Assembly (NCBI GenBank): GCA_015059335.1
Contig: SVAP01000002.1
Span: forward strand, 76,170-140,169
DNA length: 64,000 nt
From: Bacillota bacterium
Lineage (GTDB): Bacteria; Bacillota_I; Bacilli_A; RF39; UBA660
Reading direction: 5' to 3'
The notes beneath the pieces were generated by a model. The model worked only from the letters and a program-made list of their open reading frames with translations. It had not been told where the DNA came from and did not search any database. How positions within the stretch are numbered: position 1 is the first letter of the stretch; the number at the start of each line of letters is the position of its first letter. A program made the position numbers and the translations under genes. This document shows, piece by piece, positions 1 through 7,739 of this stretch.

Positions 1-1
1 T

Positions 2-718
2 GATTTTAGACATACCGTAGTTGATGAAGCTCAAGACTTTGGAGAATTTAATTTCTATTGTTTGAAAAAACTAATGCCTAATTCAACTTTTAGTATATTT
101 GGTGATTTAGCTCAATCAATTTACCAATATAGAGGAATTGAAAACTGGGAAAAAGTTATTAATACAACATTTGGTGGAAAATGTGAAATGAAATATTTAT
201 TAAAAAGTTACAGAACTACTACTGAAATAATGGATGCAGCTAATAACATTACATCACATATTGGATTAAATACATCAGAACCCGTAATTAGACATGGTGT
301 CGATGTTGAATATAATGATTATATGGACGAACAAACACTTTGTATAGCAGATTATATTAAAGACTATATTACAAAGGGTTACAATTCAATAGCGGTAATA
401 TGTAAAGATGAAATTGAGTCAAATCAAATTAACGAAGAACTAAGAAAGTATAATATAAATGCCACTAATATTACTAATTCTGATACAGAATATAAAGGTG
501 GAATATGTACTATAACTAGTTATTTAGCAAAAGGACTAGAATTTGATGGAGTAATAATTTCAGATGCCTCAGAAAATAGGTATGATTCATCAAAAGTCAT
601 AGATATGAAGTTGTTATATGTTTCAATGACAAGACCATTACATGAACTAAAGGTTTTATATAATGGTGAATTATCTAAGCCATTGCAAAAAGAGATTACA
701 AAGAAAATTAAAATGTAA
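2..718 (+). CDS. Superfamily-1 UvrD/HelD-like helicase, C-terminal part (5' end outside window)
   Basis: The reading frame is open from base 2, so the gene starts upstream of the window. Visible SF1 motifs, in order, are the Walker B box DEAQD (about 23-37), motif III GDLAQSIYQYRG, motif IV SYRTTTEI, motif V AKGLEFDGV and motif VI LLYVSMTRP near the C-terminus. The Walker A part is missing because the sequence is cut. The spacing and the YRGIENW stretch after motif III resemble HelD-type RNA polymerase recycling helicases more than UvrD/PcrA, but this is a judgement from the last third of the protein. ATP-dependent 3'-5' translocation is known for the family. A hairpin terminator follows directly. 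Confidence 0.8.
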   Translation, partial: DFRHTVVDEAQDFGEFNFYCLKKLMPNSTFSIFGDLAQSIYQYRGIENWEKVINTTFGGKCEMKYLLKSYRTTTEIMDAANNITSHIGLNTSEPVIRHGVDVEYNDYMDEQTLCIADYIKDYITKGYNSIAVICKDEIESNQINEELRKYNINATNITNSDTEYKGGICTITSYLAKGLEFDGVIISDASENRYDSSKVIDMKLLYVSMTRPLHELKVLYNGELSKPLQKEITKKIKM

Positions 719-723
719 ATAAA

Positions 724-749
724 GGCATAGATTCTATTCTATGCTTTTA
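724..749 (+). terminator. Rho-independent terminator of the helicase gene
   Basis: Stem GCATAGA (725-731) pairs with TCTATGC (738-744) and is followed by a short T run, six bases after the helicase stop codon. Confidence 0.7.
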
Positions 750-916
750 AATTACTAAAATGTTAACTTTTTAATCAAATATATCAAAAACACTTGAAAA
801 AAGAAAAAAAAGACATATAATAGGTGATGAAAAAGCAATTAAAGACAAATTCTTAATAAAAGCAGTACTATCAACTAATAATTGCATTTCACATTATATA
901 AGAGAGGGTAATGGAA

Positions 917-2413
917 ATGAATTTAAAAACAAAGAAGATAATATCTTCATTATTGATTGCTGCAAATCTAGCAATGCCTGCTAATATAACTTTAGCAAAA
1001 GAAGAATCAAAAACTCATCAAGAAGTAAAAGTATTTTTTAATGATGAACAAATTGAGTTTGACCAACAACCAGTAATAGTTGATGGAAGAACAAAAGTGC
1101 CTTTTAGATCAATATTTGAAACAATGGGTACTATTGTATACTATAGAGAAAGTGATAATAGTATACTTGGGCTAACAAGAGATGGTGATATGATATATCA
1201 TGTAGTTGGTACAAATAAAGCAACTATAAATGGTGTTGAAAAAACCTATGATAGTGTATCAGAAATAGTTAATGGTAGAACATTAATACCAATAAGAATG
1301 GTATCTGATTTACTAAATGCACAAGTTGTATGGAATGATAAAACAAAAACAATTGAAATTGATAAGGCTATAATATCTAATGTATACAGTGAAAAAGTTA
1401 GAGGAATAATGGGATGCGCTCTTGATCAAAACTTCAATCCAGAAGATTTTGATAGATATGTTAATTACCAATATAAAAATTGGGGTATGGATCCTAAACA
1501 AGTTATAATTGATGTTAATATGGACATGGATAGAGAATTAGTGTTATTAAATGATGGTGATAAATATCCAAGTTTTGATTACGAATATTATGGTCCAAGA
1601 CCAGAGGATATCGAAATAGTTAAAAATCCACATGATCCACTAGTGTATTTAAATAAGTTTAATAGACTTCCAGATGGATTTGAACCAACTAATATTACTA
1701 ATTTTTATGATATTGATTATATTCTTTCTAAAGAAGAATCACGCGGGTCAGAATCGTGGTATAAAATTAAATATTCATTTCTAAAAATGAAAGAAGAACT
1801 TGTTCCAATAATAAAACAAATGTTAAATGAAAATAAGGATAATTTGGAAAAAAATTATTGTGAGGAGTTATCAGTTATTAGGCATGGATACTTAGAAGTT
1901 AAAGATATTGAATTTGATTATGACTTAAATTTTAACCCTAGAGATGACGATCCTTATCATAGATTACAATTTGATACGTTTGCTTTACCATATCATTCAG
2001 AATATCAAACTGGTTATGCATTTTCTTATTTATTTGGTTATAGTCCACATAGTTCTCCAGACACTACTTATTTTAATTGTATGACTTTAGGGTTAGAACC
2101 AGACATGTATACTCTTAGAGGTATGTATTATACTAATCCTAATAATACTTTTCTTAGAACATATGAACAATTTGAATGGTTAGAAAATAATGCATACAAA
2201 TATGGTATTATACAAAGATATCCGAAAGGAAAAGAACATATAACAAGATATTTATATCAACCTCATGTATATAGATATGTTGGTAAAGAAGTTGCTAAAA
2301 TAATGCATGATAATAATTGGTGTTTTGATGAATATTATGCAAGATATCTTGTTACTTCAGAATATAAAACTGATTTAGAATCAACTAAAAAGAAAGTTTT
2401 AGATAGATATTAA
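917..2413 (+). CDS. Secreted stalk-domain protein with a VanY-like domain lacking the usual metal-site residues
   Basis: A signal peptide (residues 1-27, ending near LAKE) precedes a tandem copper-amine-oxidase-N 'stalk' domain with the typical VDGRTKVPFR and VNGRTLIPIR repeats (about 35-145). The C-terminal third keeps the scaffold of D-Ala-D-Ala carboxypeptidases of the VanY/M15B type: SEYQTGYAFS, then EWLENNAYKYG..RYPKGKE, then QPHVYRYVG. The residues expected for zinc binding and catalysis are changed. The His and Asp of SxHxxGxAxD are Tyr363 and Ser370. In EPWHYR the Glu is Gln448 and the ligand His position is Val451. It is therefore probably a non-catalytic wall-binding protein. ATG 917 is preferred over ATG 911 because AGAGGG at 903-908 lies 8 bases before 917 but only 2 before 911. 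Confidence 0.7.
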   Translation: MNLKTKKIISSLLIAANLAMPANITLAKEESKTHQEVKVFFNDEQIEFDQQPVIVDGRTKVPFRSIFETMGTIVYYRESDNSILGLTRDGDMIYHVVGTNKATINGVEKTYDSVSEIVNGRTLIPIRMVSDLLNAQVVWNDKTKTIEIDKAIISNVYSEKVRGIMGCALDQNFNPEDFDRYVNYQYKNWGMDPKQVIIDVNMDMDRELVLLNDGDKYPSFDYEYYGPRPEDIEIVKNPHDPLVYLNKFNRLPDGFEPTNITNFYDIDYILSKEESRGSESWYKIKYSFLKMKEELVPIIKQMLNENKDNLEKNYCEELSVIRHGYLEVKDIEFDYDLNFNPRDDDPYHRLQFDTFALPYHSEYQTGYAFSYLFGYSPHSSPDTTYFNCMTLGLEPDMYTLRGMYYTNPNNTFLRTYEQFEWLENNAYKYGIIQRYPKGKEHITRYLYQPHVYRYVGKEVAKIMHDNNWCFDEYYARYLVTSEYKTDLESTKKKVLDRY

Positions 2414-2440
2414 TACGAATAGAAATATTCGTATTTTTAT
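2413..2440 (+). terminator. Rho-independent terminator overlapping a stop codon
   Basis: A perfect 9-bp stem ATACGAATA (2413-2421) / TATTCGTAT (2426-2434) with a GAAA loop is followed by a T-rich run. Its first base is the last base of the upstream TAA. Confidence 0.85.
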
Positions 2441-2497
2441 TTTATATTATATTTTTTTATGTTATAATCATTTTAGAATATGTAAGAGGGTGTCTTT

Positions 2498-3103
2498 ATG
2501 AGAAAAAGTATTGTATTAGTAACATTATTATTGATTATGGTTTTGCCTCTAAAAGTTAATGCTGAATGTAGTATTAATGATCAAAATGAATTGTTAAAAC
2601 TTTCAAATCAAATCAAATACAAGTATAAATATGTTTCTGACAATCAATTTAAAATTGTTTTTAATAATGTTAGTGATAAATTATATATAATAGATGATAT
2701 AGGTCTTCAATATAGTAATAACGAAGAAAAAGATCTAACATATAAAGGTGGATTCACTAGAATTTTTCATATAGCCGCTAATGGAAATACAAATTGTTCT
2801 AACGAGATAATAAAAGATTTAACTATTAGACTACCTATATATAATAAATTTTCAGAAAATGAAAAATGTTCTAAAGAAGAATATAAAGATTTTAAATATT
2901 GTAATAAATTTTTATACGAGGAAATTAGTGAAGAAAAGTGGAAAAAAGAATTATCAAAATATGAAAGTAAATTAGAAAAAAATATAATAACTAATGATAA
3001 TAACATTGTTAAAATAGTAATTGGAATTGGACTTATAGTATTTACAATTCTAACAATAGGTATAATTATGATAATAAGAAAAAGAAAAAGGAGGAAGTTT
3101 TAG
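2498..3103 (+). CDS. Membrane-anchored extracytoplasmic protein of unknown function (first gene of surface cassette)
   Basis: A 201-residue protein with an N-terminal signal peptide (VLVTLLLIMVLPLKVNA), an extracellular domain of about 145 residues with four cysteines after the signal, and one C-terminal membrane helix (about 168-190) ending in a basic tail RKRKRRKF. This is the layout of a type I membrane protein facing outward. The segment RLPIYNKFS followed by a Cys and a YC pair looks like a conserved motif, but I do not recognise the family. A TATAAT box lies at 2463-2468 and AAGAGGGTG is the SD. The next gene starts directly after its stop codon, so the two are surely co-transcribed. 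Confidence 0.75.
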   Translation: MRKSIVLVTLLLIMVLPLKVNAECSINDQNELLKLSNQIKYKYKYVSDNQFKIVFNNVSDKLYIIDDIGLQYSNNEEKDLTYKGGFTRIFHIAANGNTNCSNEIIKDLTIRLPIYNKFSENEKCSKEEYKDFKYCNKFLYEEISEEKWKKELSKYESKLEKNIITNDNNIVKIVIGIGLIVFTILTIGIIMIIRKRKRRKF

Positions 3104-5716
3104 ATGAAAAATACAAAGATTAAAAAAATCTTCTTTCTTTTTAGTGTAATACTAATTATGTGTTTTATATTTCCATTAGATATTAATGCTCAAAATATAT
3201 GTGGTGTAGATAGATCATGTGATGCTGTTGGAAGTGCTTGTGGTGGAACTGGTAGTTTTGGAACACATACTAATGAATTTGGTAAACATTATAGTGGTAT
3301 AGTAGCTGAATGTATGAAAATGTCCGCATCTGATGCTAATGGTGGAGGGGGATATTACACTTGTATTAATGATGAATATGTAAATGGTGCAAATGGTGGT
3401 TTTCGTAAAGTAGATAATGGAAATAGCAAAAAAGAACAACTTGCACAATTTGATTTAGGAATTTTTAATACATGGAGTTTAAGTGGTAGTGGAAACGGAT
3501 GGCAAAAAGATGCCGGATTAGGCATTCAAACTTGTCCAGGAATGAATATCACTTATACAAGAACACAAAGTATTCCTGGAGCAGTAAAAGATAAAAAGAA
3601 TTTAAAAATTATAAGTATCAAATTATTATTAAGTGATGGAGATATTAATAAATATTGGTCTGGAAATGAGGCTGAAGGAATTTGGAATTGGTCATTACAA
3701 GAAGGTAGTGCATCTATTGAACTTTTAGATAATGGTAATTATGATGATGGTCACTATAGTTTTAAAATTTCTATTAATAATCTTGGATCCAAATCAGGAA
3801 TTGGTGGTTCAGGTTTAGGAATGAACGGTAGAGTTAGTGGACATGCAAATTATGTTAGGGCGTATCACTACTATATTCCAATGGAAATTATATGGGAATA
3901 TGATAATGAAAACTATGATCCTTGTGAAGATGCTAATTATGCATATGATAATCCTGGTAAATGTTGTGATGATTATCCTGAAACATGTTGTGATAAACCT
4001 GACTATTTAAAAGAAAAAGGATATACTGATGCTTATAACTTTTGTTGTAGAGAAGGGGAATATAACTATTATGGTAATTCTACTAAAGCATTGCCAACAT
4101 TTAGAAAATATTTTATATATGCTGGTGAAATAGATAGATTATGTCCAAGTGAAGTTTGTACTAAAGCAGAAGATTATGATTATGATGAGAGTACAAATAC
4201 TCCATCATATTGTTGTGAACAAGGTAAAAATGGTATGCTTAATGGTAATGCACTAAATATATATAACTCTTATAAAGGTAACTGTAATAAAGAAGTTACT
4301 GAATGTAATGTTAGTAAGTGTAGTAATACACAATATTTTGAAGATAATACAAGGTGTTGTTGTAATGATTCTAGATATTCATCAAGTAGTAAGTGTAAAT
4401 ATATTCCTGATAGTGTATGGTCAAATTCTACATCATGTAAAAATACAACTTCTTCAAATGTAGCAACTGGTTCTAATAGGGATAATACAATAACTGAATC
4501 AATTGATTTTCTTGAATATACAACATTATCTGATATGAAGAAAAATGTTTTAAAGGCTGGTACAGGTTTTGAATATAAAGTTAAAGTAAGACATACAATA
4601 ACTAGGAGTTATAAAGGTACTACAAGTTTTGATTATACTAATTATGTAGATCCTGATTCAAGTGATATCCGTGATATTAAAAACGAAATTACGGATACAA
4701 TTGAAGGATATACTGATGCAAATACGAGCGATGATGAAAATAAAATTAAACAGTTTTTAACTGATAATTCTAGTAATACTTCAACATTTATGCTTAATGG
4801 TACTACGTCTGATTTATCAAGTAGGTACATTTTAAACGATATGAATAATGATGGAAATATTGATAATAATGATATAACAGTAATTTCAAATGGAGTAGGT
4901 AGAAATAGTAGAGTAAGTTATACATATAAAGAATGGAGATATGGAAGACATATGGATCCATATCTTGATGAAGAAACGGATTATATGAATATACCTTTAT
5001 CAAAAACTTATGTATATGAATATGAAATTATACTCTCACAAAAACAAATCGCCAAATTAACTGGTAATGTTATAGAAAGTAATACAAAAACAACAGAATA
5101 CATGGATGGTGGAAATAAATTTTATAGCGAAACAACTTCTTATTCTGGTGTTTACGATTTTAATATTTCTATTGAAGATAGTGGGATAACTGGAAATTTA
5201 TCTACTCCATCATCAGGATTTAAATGTCAATATGGTGTGGTTAATGAAATAACAAAAAATGGTAAAGTAGATACTTCCATTCCTGGCGAACCTACATTTA
5301 ATGAAGAAGATGATAAAGGTAGAGGATTTTATTTCAGACAAATATCATTATCTAATCCTTTCCCTAAAGGTAGAAATCCAGGACTAAATTGGGATAAGTA
5401 TTATGATAAAAACTCTGGTGTTGCACAGTATATAACACATTCAGGGAAACGTGATAGCTATGGTAGTGAAGGCGATAAAAAACTTGATAGTGTATACACT
5501 AAAGAACCAATATATGAAATCACTATTGATTCATATTTAATCAATCAAATTAAAAATTATAATAGAGATAATGGATATGATTATAGTTGGGATGGAATGG
5601 TAAGTAAAGCTTATAATGCTCTTGATTCTACAAGTTCTTTTATTGAAGATGATTTTAAGGACTATATAAAAATTAGAACTGGATTTGATACATCAGTTAA
5701 AGTAGGTGATTTTTAA
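3104..5716 (+). CDS. Large secreted cysteine-rich protein with one EF-hand-like loop (unknown function)
   Basis: An 870-residue protein with a clear signal peptide (KKIFFLFSVILIMCFIFPLDINAQ). I count 26 cysteines, most of them between residues about 275 and 450, in CC and CCC clusters such as KCCDDY, TCCDKP, FCC, YCC and RCCCND. This predicts a disulfide-knotted module. A 12-residue loop DMNNDGNIDNND (579-590) has the spacing of a calcium-binding EF-hand/dockerin loop. The protein has no C-terminal anchor, LPXTG motif or second membrane helix, so it is either released or held by its partners. It lies between a one-pass membrane protein and a small N-terminally anchored protein whose start overlaps its stop. 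Function unknown; a structural surface component is the simplest reading. Confidence 0.75.
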   Translation: MKNTKIKKIFFLFSVILIMCFIFPLDINAQNICGVDRSCDAVGSACGGTGSFGTHTNEFGKHYSGIVAECMKMSASDANGGGGYYTCINDEYVNGANGGFRKVDNGNSKKEQLAQFDLGIFNTWSLSGSGNGWQKDAGLGIQTCPGMNITYTRTQSIPGAVKDKKNLKIISIKLLLSDGDINKYWSGNEAEGIWNWSLQEGSASIELLDNGNYDDGHYSFKISINNLGSKSGIGGSGLGMNGRVSGHANYVRAYHYYIPMEIIWEYDNENYDPCEDANYAYDNPGKCCDDYPETCCDKPDYLKEKGYTDAYNFCCREGEYNYYGNSTKALPTFRKYFIYAGEIDRLCPSEVCTKAEDYDYDESTNTPSYCCEQGKNGMLNGNALNIYNSYKGNCNKEVTECNVSKCSNTQYFEDNTRCCCNDSRYSSSSKCKYIPDSVWSNSTSCKNTTSSNVATGSNRDNTITESIDFLEYTTLSDMKKNVLKAGTGFEYKVKVRHTITRSYKGTTSFDYTNYVDPDSSDIRDIKNEITDTIEGYTDANTSDDENKIKQFLTDNSSNTSTFMLNGTTSDLSSRYILNDMNNDGNIDNNDITVISNGVGRNSRVSYTYKEWRYGRHMDPYLDEETDYMNIPLSKTYVYEYEIILSQKQIAKLTGNVIESNTKTTEYMDGGNKFYSETTSYSGVYDFNISIEDSGITGNLSTPSSGFKCQYGVVNEITKNGKVDTSIPGEPTFNEEDDKGRGFYFRQISLSNPFPKGRNPGLNWDKYYDKNSGVAQYITHSGKRDSYGSEGDKKLDSVYTKEPIYEITIDSYLINQIKNYNRDNGYDYSWDGMVSKAYNALDSTSSFIEDDFKDYIKIRTGFDTSVKVGDF

Positions 5717-6132
5717 TGAAAGAATCGTTTTGGGGATATTTAATAATTATACTTGGAGTACTTACTCTTTCTGTAATATTACTATTTAATGATGTAACAA
5801 ATACTAATGATCAAAATTATTATTTAGTAAAAGAAGTTACAGAAGCTGCAATGATTGATGCGATAGATATTGCATATTATCGTCAAACTGGTATTTTAGC
5901 TATTAACAAAGATAAGTTTGCAGAAAATTTTATTAGAAGATACGCTGAAAGTGCTTCAGCTGGTAAAACATATAATATAAAAATATATGATGTTGTTGAA
6001 CAGCCACCTAAAGTAAGTTTAAGTGTTAGTTCTAAATCAAATGTTTTTAACTTTACTGGTACTGCTGAAACGTTTGATATAATAAATAAAATAGATGCAA
6101 TTCTAGAAAGCAGAGAACAAGCAGAGGATTAG
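5716..6132 (+). CDS. Small membrane-anchored pilin/TadE-like protein (third gene of surface cassette)
   Basis: A 138-residue protein with one N-terminal membrane helix (WGYLIIILGVLTLSVILLF) and an outward domain. The region just after the helix (VKEVTEAAMIDAIDIAYYR) resembles the start of TadE/pseudopilin-like minor subunits, but no canonical prepilin cleavage motif is present. The ATG overlaps the last base of the preceding stop (TAATG), so translation is probably coupled to the cysteine-rich protein. A terminator overlaps its own stop codon, closing the cassette. Family assignment is tentative. Confidence 0.65.
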   Translation: MKESFWGYLIIILGVLTLSVILLFNDVTNTNDQNYYLVKEVTEAAMIDAIDIAYYRQTGILAINKDKFAENFIRRYAESASAGKTYNIKIYDVVEQPPKVSLSVSSKSNVFNFTGTAETFDIINKIDAILESREQAED

Positions 6133-6156
6133 TATTTAATACTAGTCCTTTTTCTT
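6126..6156 (+). terminator. Rho-independent terminator of the surface cassette
   Basis: GGATTAGTA (6126-6134) pairs with TACTAGTCC (6140-6148) with one G-T pair, followed by a T run. It overlaps the TAG stop of the 138-residue protein. Confidence 0.75.
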
Positions 6157-6202
6157 TTGTGATTTTAATGTTATAATAATATAAAAAAAGCTGGTGATAA
6201 TT

Positions 6203-6892
6203 ATGAATAAAATAGGTATAATATTTGCGATGCAAGAAGAATTAGTTGAATTATTAAAATATTTAGAAATTAAAAATGAGTATAATATTTTTGATTTAAA
6301 ATTTTATGAAGGAATAATAAATAATAACTATTGTATATTAGTTGAATCTGGAGTAGGAAAGGTAAATTCAGCTAGATGTACTCAAATATTGATTGATAAT
6401 ATGAAGGTTGATTACATTTTTAATGTTGGTGTTGCTGGTGGACTTGATAATGATTTGAATGTCTGTGATATTGTTATTGGAGAAAAACTAGTTCAACACG
6501 ATTTTGACATTACTGCATTTAATCATGATAAAGGATATATTCCTAATGTAGGTATTTATACAAAAAGTGATGAATATTTAGTTAAACTTGCTAGTAGTTG
6601 TAATGATGATTTAAAATTTAATTTGAGAATTGGTACAATCGCGTCAGGTGATATATTTTGTACTGAAAAATGGATGAGTGAAAAAATAAAAAACAAATTT
6701 AATGCATTATGTGTCGAAATGGAAGGCGCAAGTATTGCGCAAGTTTGCTATTTAAGTCATATTCCATTTATAATTATAAGAAGTATATCAGATGTACCAA
6801 ATAATGATAATGTAATAACTTATGAAGAGTTTTTAAAGTTAAGCAGTAAAAACGTTGCTGATTTCGTAAATAGAATATTAGAAAAAATATAA
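6203..6892 (+). CDS. mtnN: 5'-methylthioadenosine/S-adenosylhomocysteine nucleosidase
   Basis: Cleaves methylthioadenosine and S-adenosylhomocysteine to adenine plus the thioribose or ribosylhomocysteine in methionine salvage. The 229-residue protein has the family start IGIIFAMQEE (catalytic Glu region), the GVGKVNSA strand turn, FNVGVAGG, the MEGASIAQVC signature that binds the ribose, and RSISDVP holding the purine-contacting Asp. Length matches the family. The start is ATG 6203, not the in-frame GTG 6194, because GGTGAT (6193-6198) sits at proper SD spacing. It stands alone, with a TATAAT box at 6172 and terminators on both sides. Confidence 0.92.
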   Translation: MNKIGIIFAMQEELVELLKYLEIKNEYNIFDLKFYEGIINNNYCILVESGVGKVNSARCTQILIDNMKVDYIFNVGVAGGLDNDLNVCDIVIGEKLVQHDFDITAFNHDKGYIPNVGIYTKSDEYLVKLASSCNDDLKFNLRIGTIASGDIFCTEKWMSEKIKNKFNALCVEMEGASIAQVCYLSHIPFIIIRSISDVPNNDNVITYEEFLKLSSKNVADFVNRILEKI

Positions 6893-6926
6893 GATAGAAT
6901 ATATTAAATATTTCTGTCTTTTTTTA
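6891..6926 (+). terminator. Terminator of mtnN
   Basis: AGATAGAA (6892-6899) pairs with TTTCTGTCT (6911-6919) with one G-T pair, followed by seven T. The hairpin overlaps the stop codon. Confidence 0.7.
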
Positions 6927-6979
6927 CACTATTCTGTCTATCTTTATTATTAATAATTGTAAAAATATATAAAAAAAGT

Positions 6980-6996
6980 TATAATAAATATGGTGA
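6980..6996 (+). promoter_or_regulatory. Fused -10 box and SD of the alpha/beta hydrolase
   Basis: TATAAT (6980-6985), six bases, then GGTGA (6992-6996), five bases, then ATG 7002. Transcription should begin at or inside the SD. The same geometry recurs through the window. Confidence 0.6.
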
Positions 6997-7001
6997 ATGA
7001 A

Positions 7002-7730
7002 ATGATAGAATGTATTAAAGATTGTAATATTAATTATATTCAATATGGAAATAAAAAAGGAAAAGAAATAGTTTTACTTCATGGTTGGGGTCAAAATATA
7101 GAAATGATGAAACCAATTGGTGATGGTCTATGTGATAAATATCATATAACTATTATCGATTTACCTGGTTTTGGTAAAAGTGATGAACCGAAAGAATCAT
7201 TTAGTCTATATGATTATTATGAATGTGTAAAAGAGTTATTGACTAGATTAAATGTTAAGAATCCTACAATGGTTGGTCACTCATTTGGTGGAAGAATATC
7301 AATAATATATTCAGCATTAGAACAAACAGAAAAATTGGTTTTGCTTAGTAGTCCATTTATAAAAAGAATTAAAAAACAATCAATTAAAACAAAAATGTTA
7401 AAAATATTGAAAAAAATCCCTGGTCTTAATGCTTTAGAAGAATTTGCTAAAAGCCATATAGGATCAATTGACTATAGAAATGCAACTCCAATAATGAGAG
7501 ATACATTAGTTAAAACTGTAAATCAAGATTTAACAGATTATGTAAAAAAAATTAATGCTTCAACAATATTAATTGCTGGAGAATTTGATACTGCAGTACC
7601 TCTTGATGAAATGAAACAATATGAAAATTATATTGAAGATAGTGCATTAATTATATATCCAGGATGCACTCACTATGCATATTTAGAAGACGCTAATAGA
7701 ACAATTGCGATTATTAGAAATTTTATATAG
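7002..7730 (+). CDS. Alpha/beta-fold hydrolase next to a membrane MurF-like ligase
   Basis: A 242-residue cytoplasmic hydrolase with the oxyanion strand LLHGWGQN, the nucleophile elbow GHSFGGR, an acidic residue in GEFDTAVP and the catalytic His in GCTHYAYLE, so a complete Ser-Asp-His triad is present. The core is closest to small esterase/peptidase-type enzymes such as MhpC/prolyl aminopeptidase relatives. The substrate cannot be read from sequence. Only nine bases separate it from the MurF-like gene, whose SD begins at its stop codon, so they form one operon. That context suggests a peptide, ester or lipid-linked wall precursor as substrate, which is inference. ATG 7002 was chosen over ATG 6990 because of the GGTGA SD. 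Confidence 0.8.
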   Translation: MIECIKDCNINYIQYGNKKGKEIVLLHGWGQNIEMMKPIGDGLCDKYHITIIDLPGFGKSDEPKESFSLYDYYECVKELLTRLNVKNPTMVGHSFGGRISIIYSALEQTEKLVLLSSPFIKRIKKQSIKTKMLKILKKIPGLNALEEFAKSHIGSIDYRNATPIMRDTLVKTVNQDLTDYVKKINASTILIAGEFDTAVPLDEMKQYENYIEDSALIIYPGCTHYAYLEDANRTIAIIRNFI

Positions 7731-7739
7731 GAGGTAAAT

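Noticed and set aside
3215-3448. Reverse ORF of 77 codons opposite the cysteine-rich protein
   Set aside because: Low-complexity Thr/Ser/Ile content, no SD, and inside a gene with a clear signal peptide.
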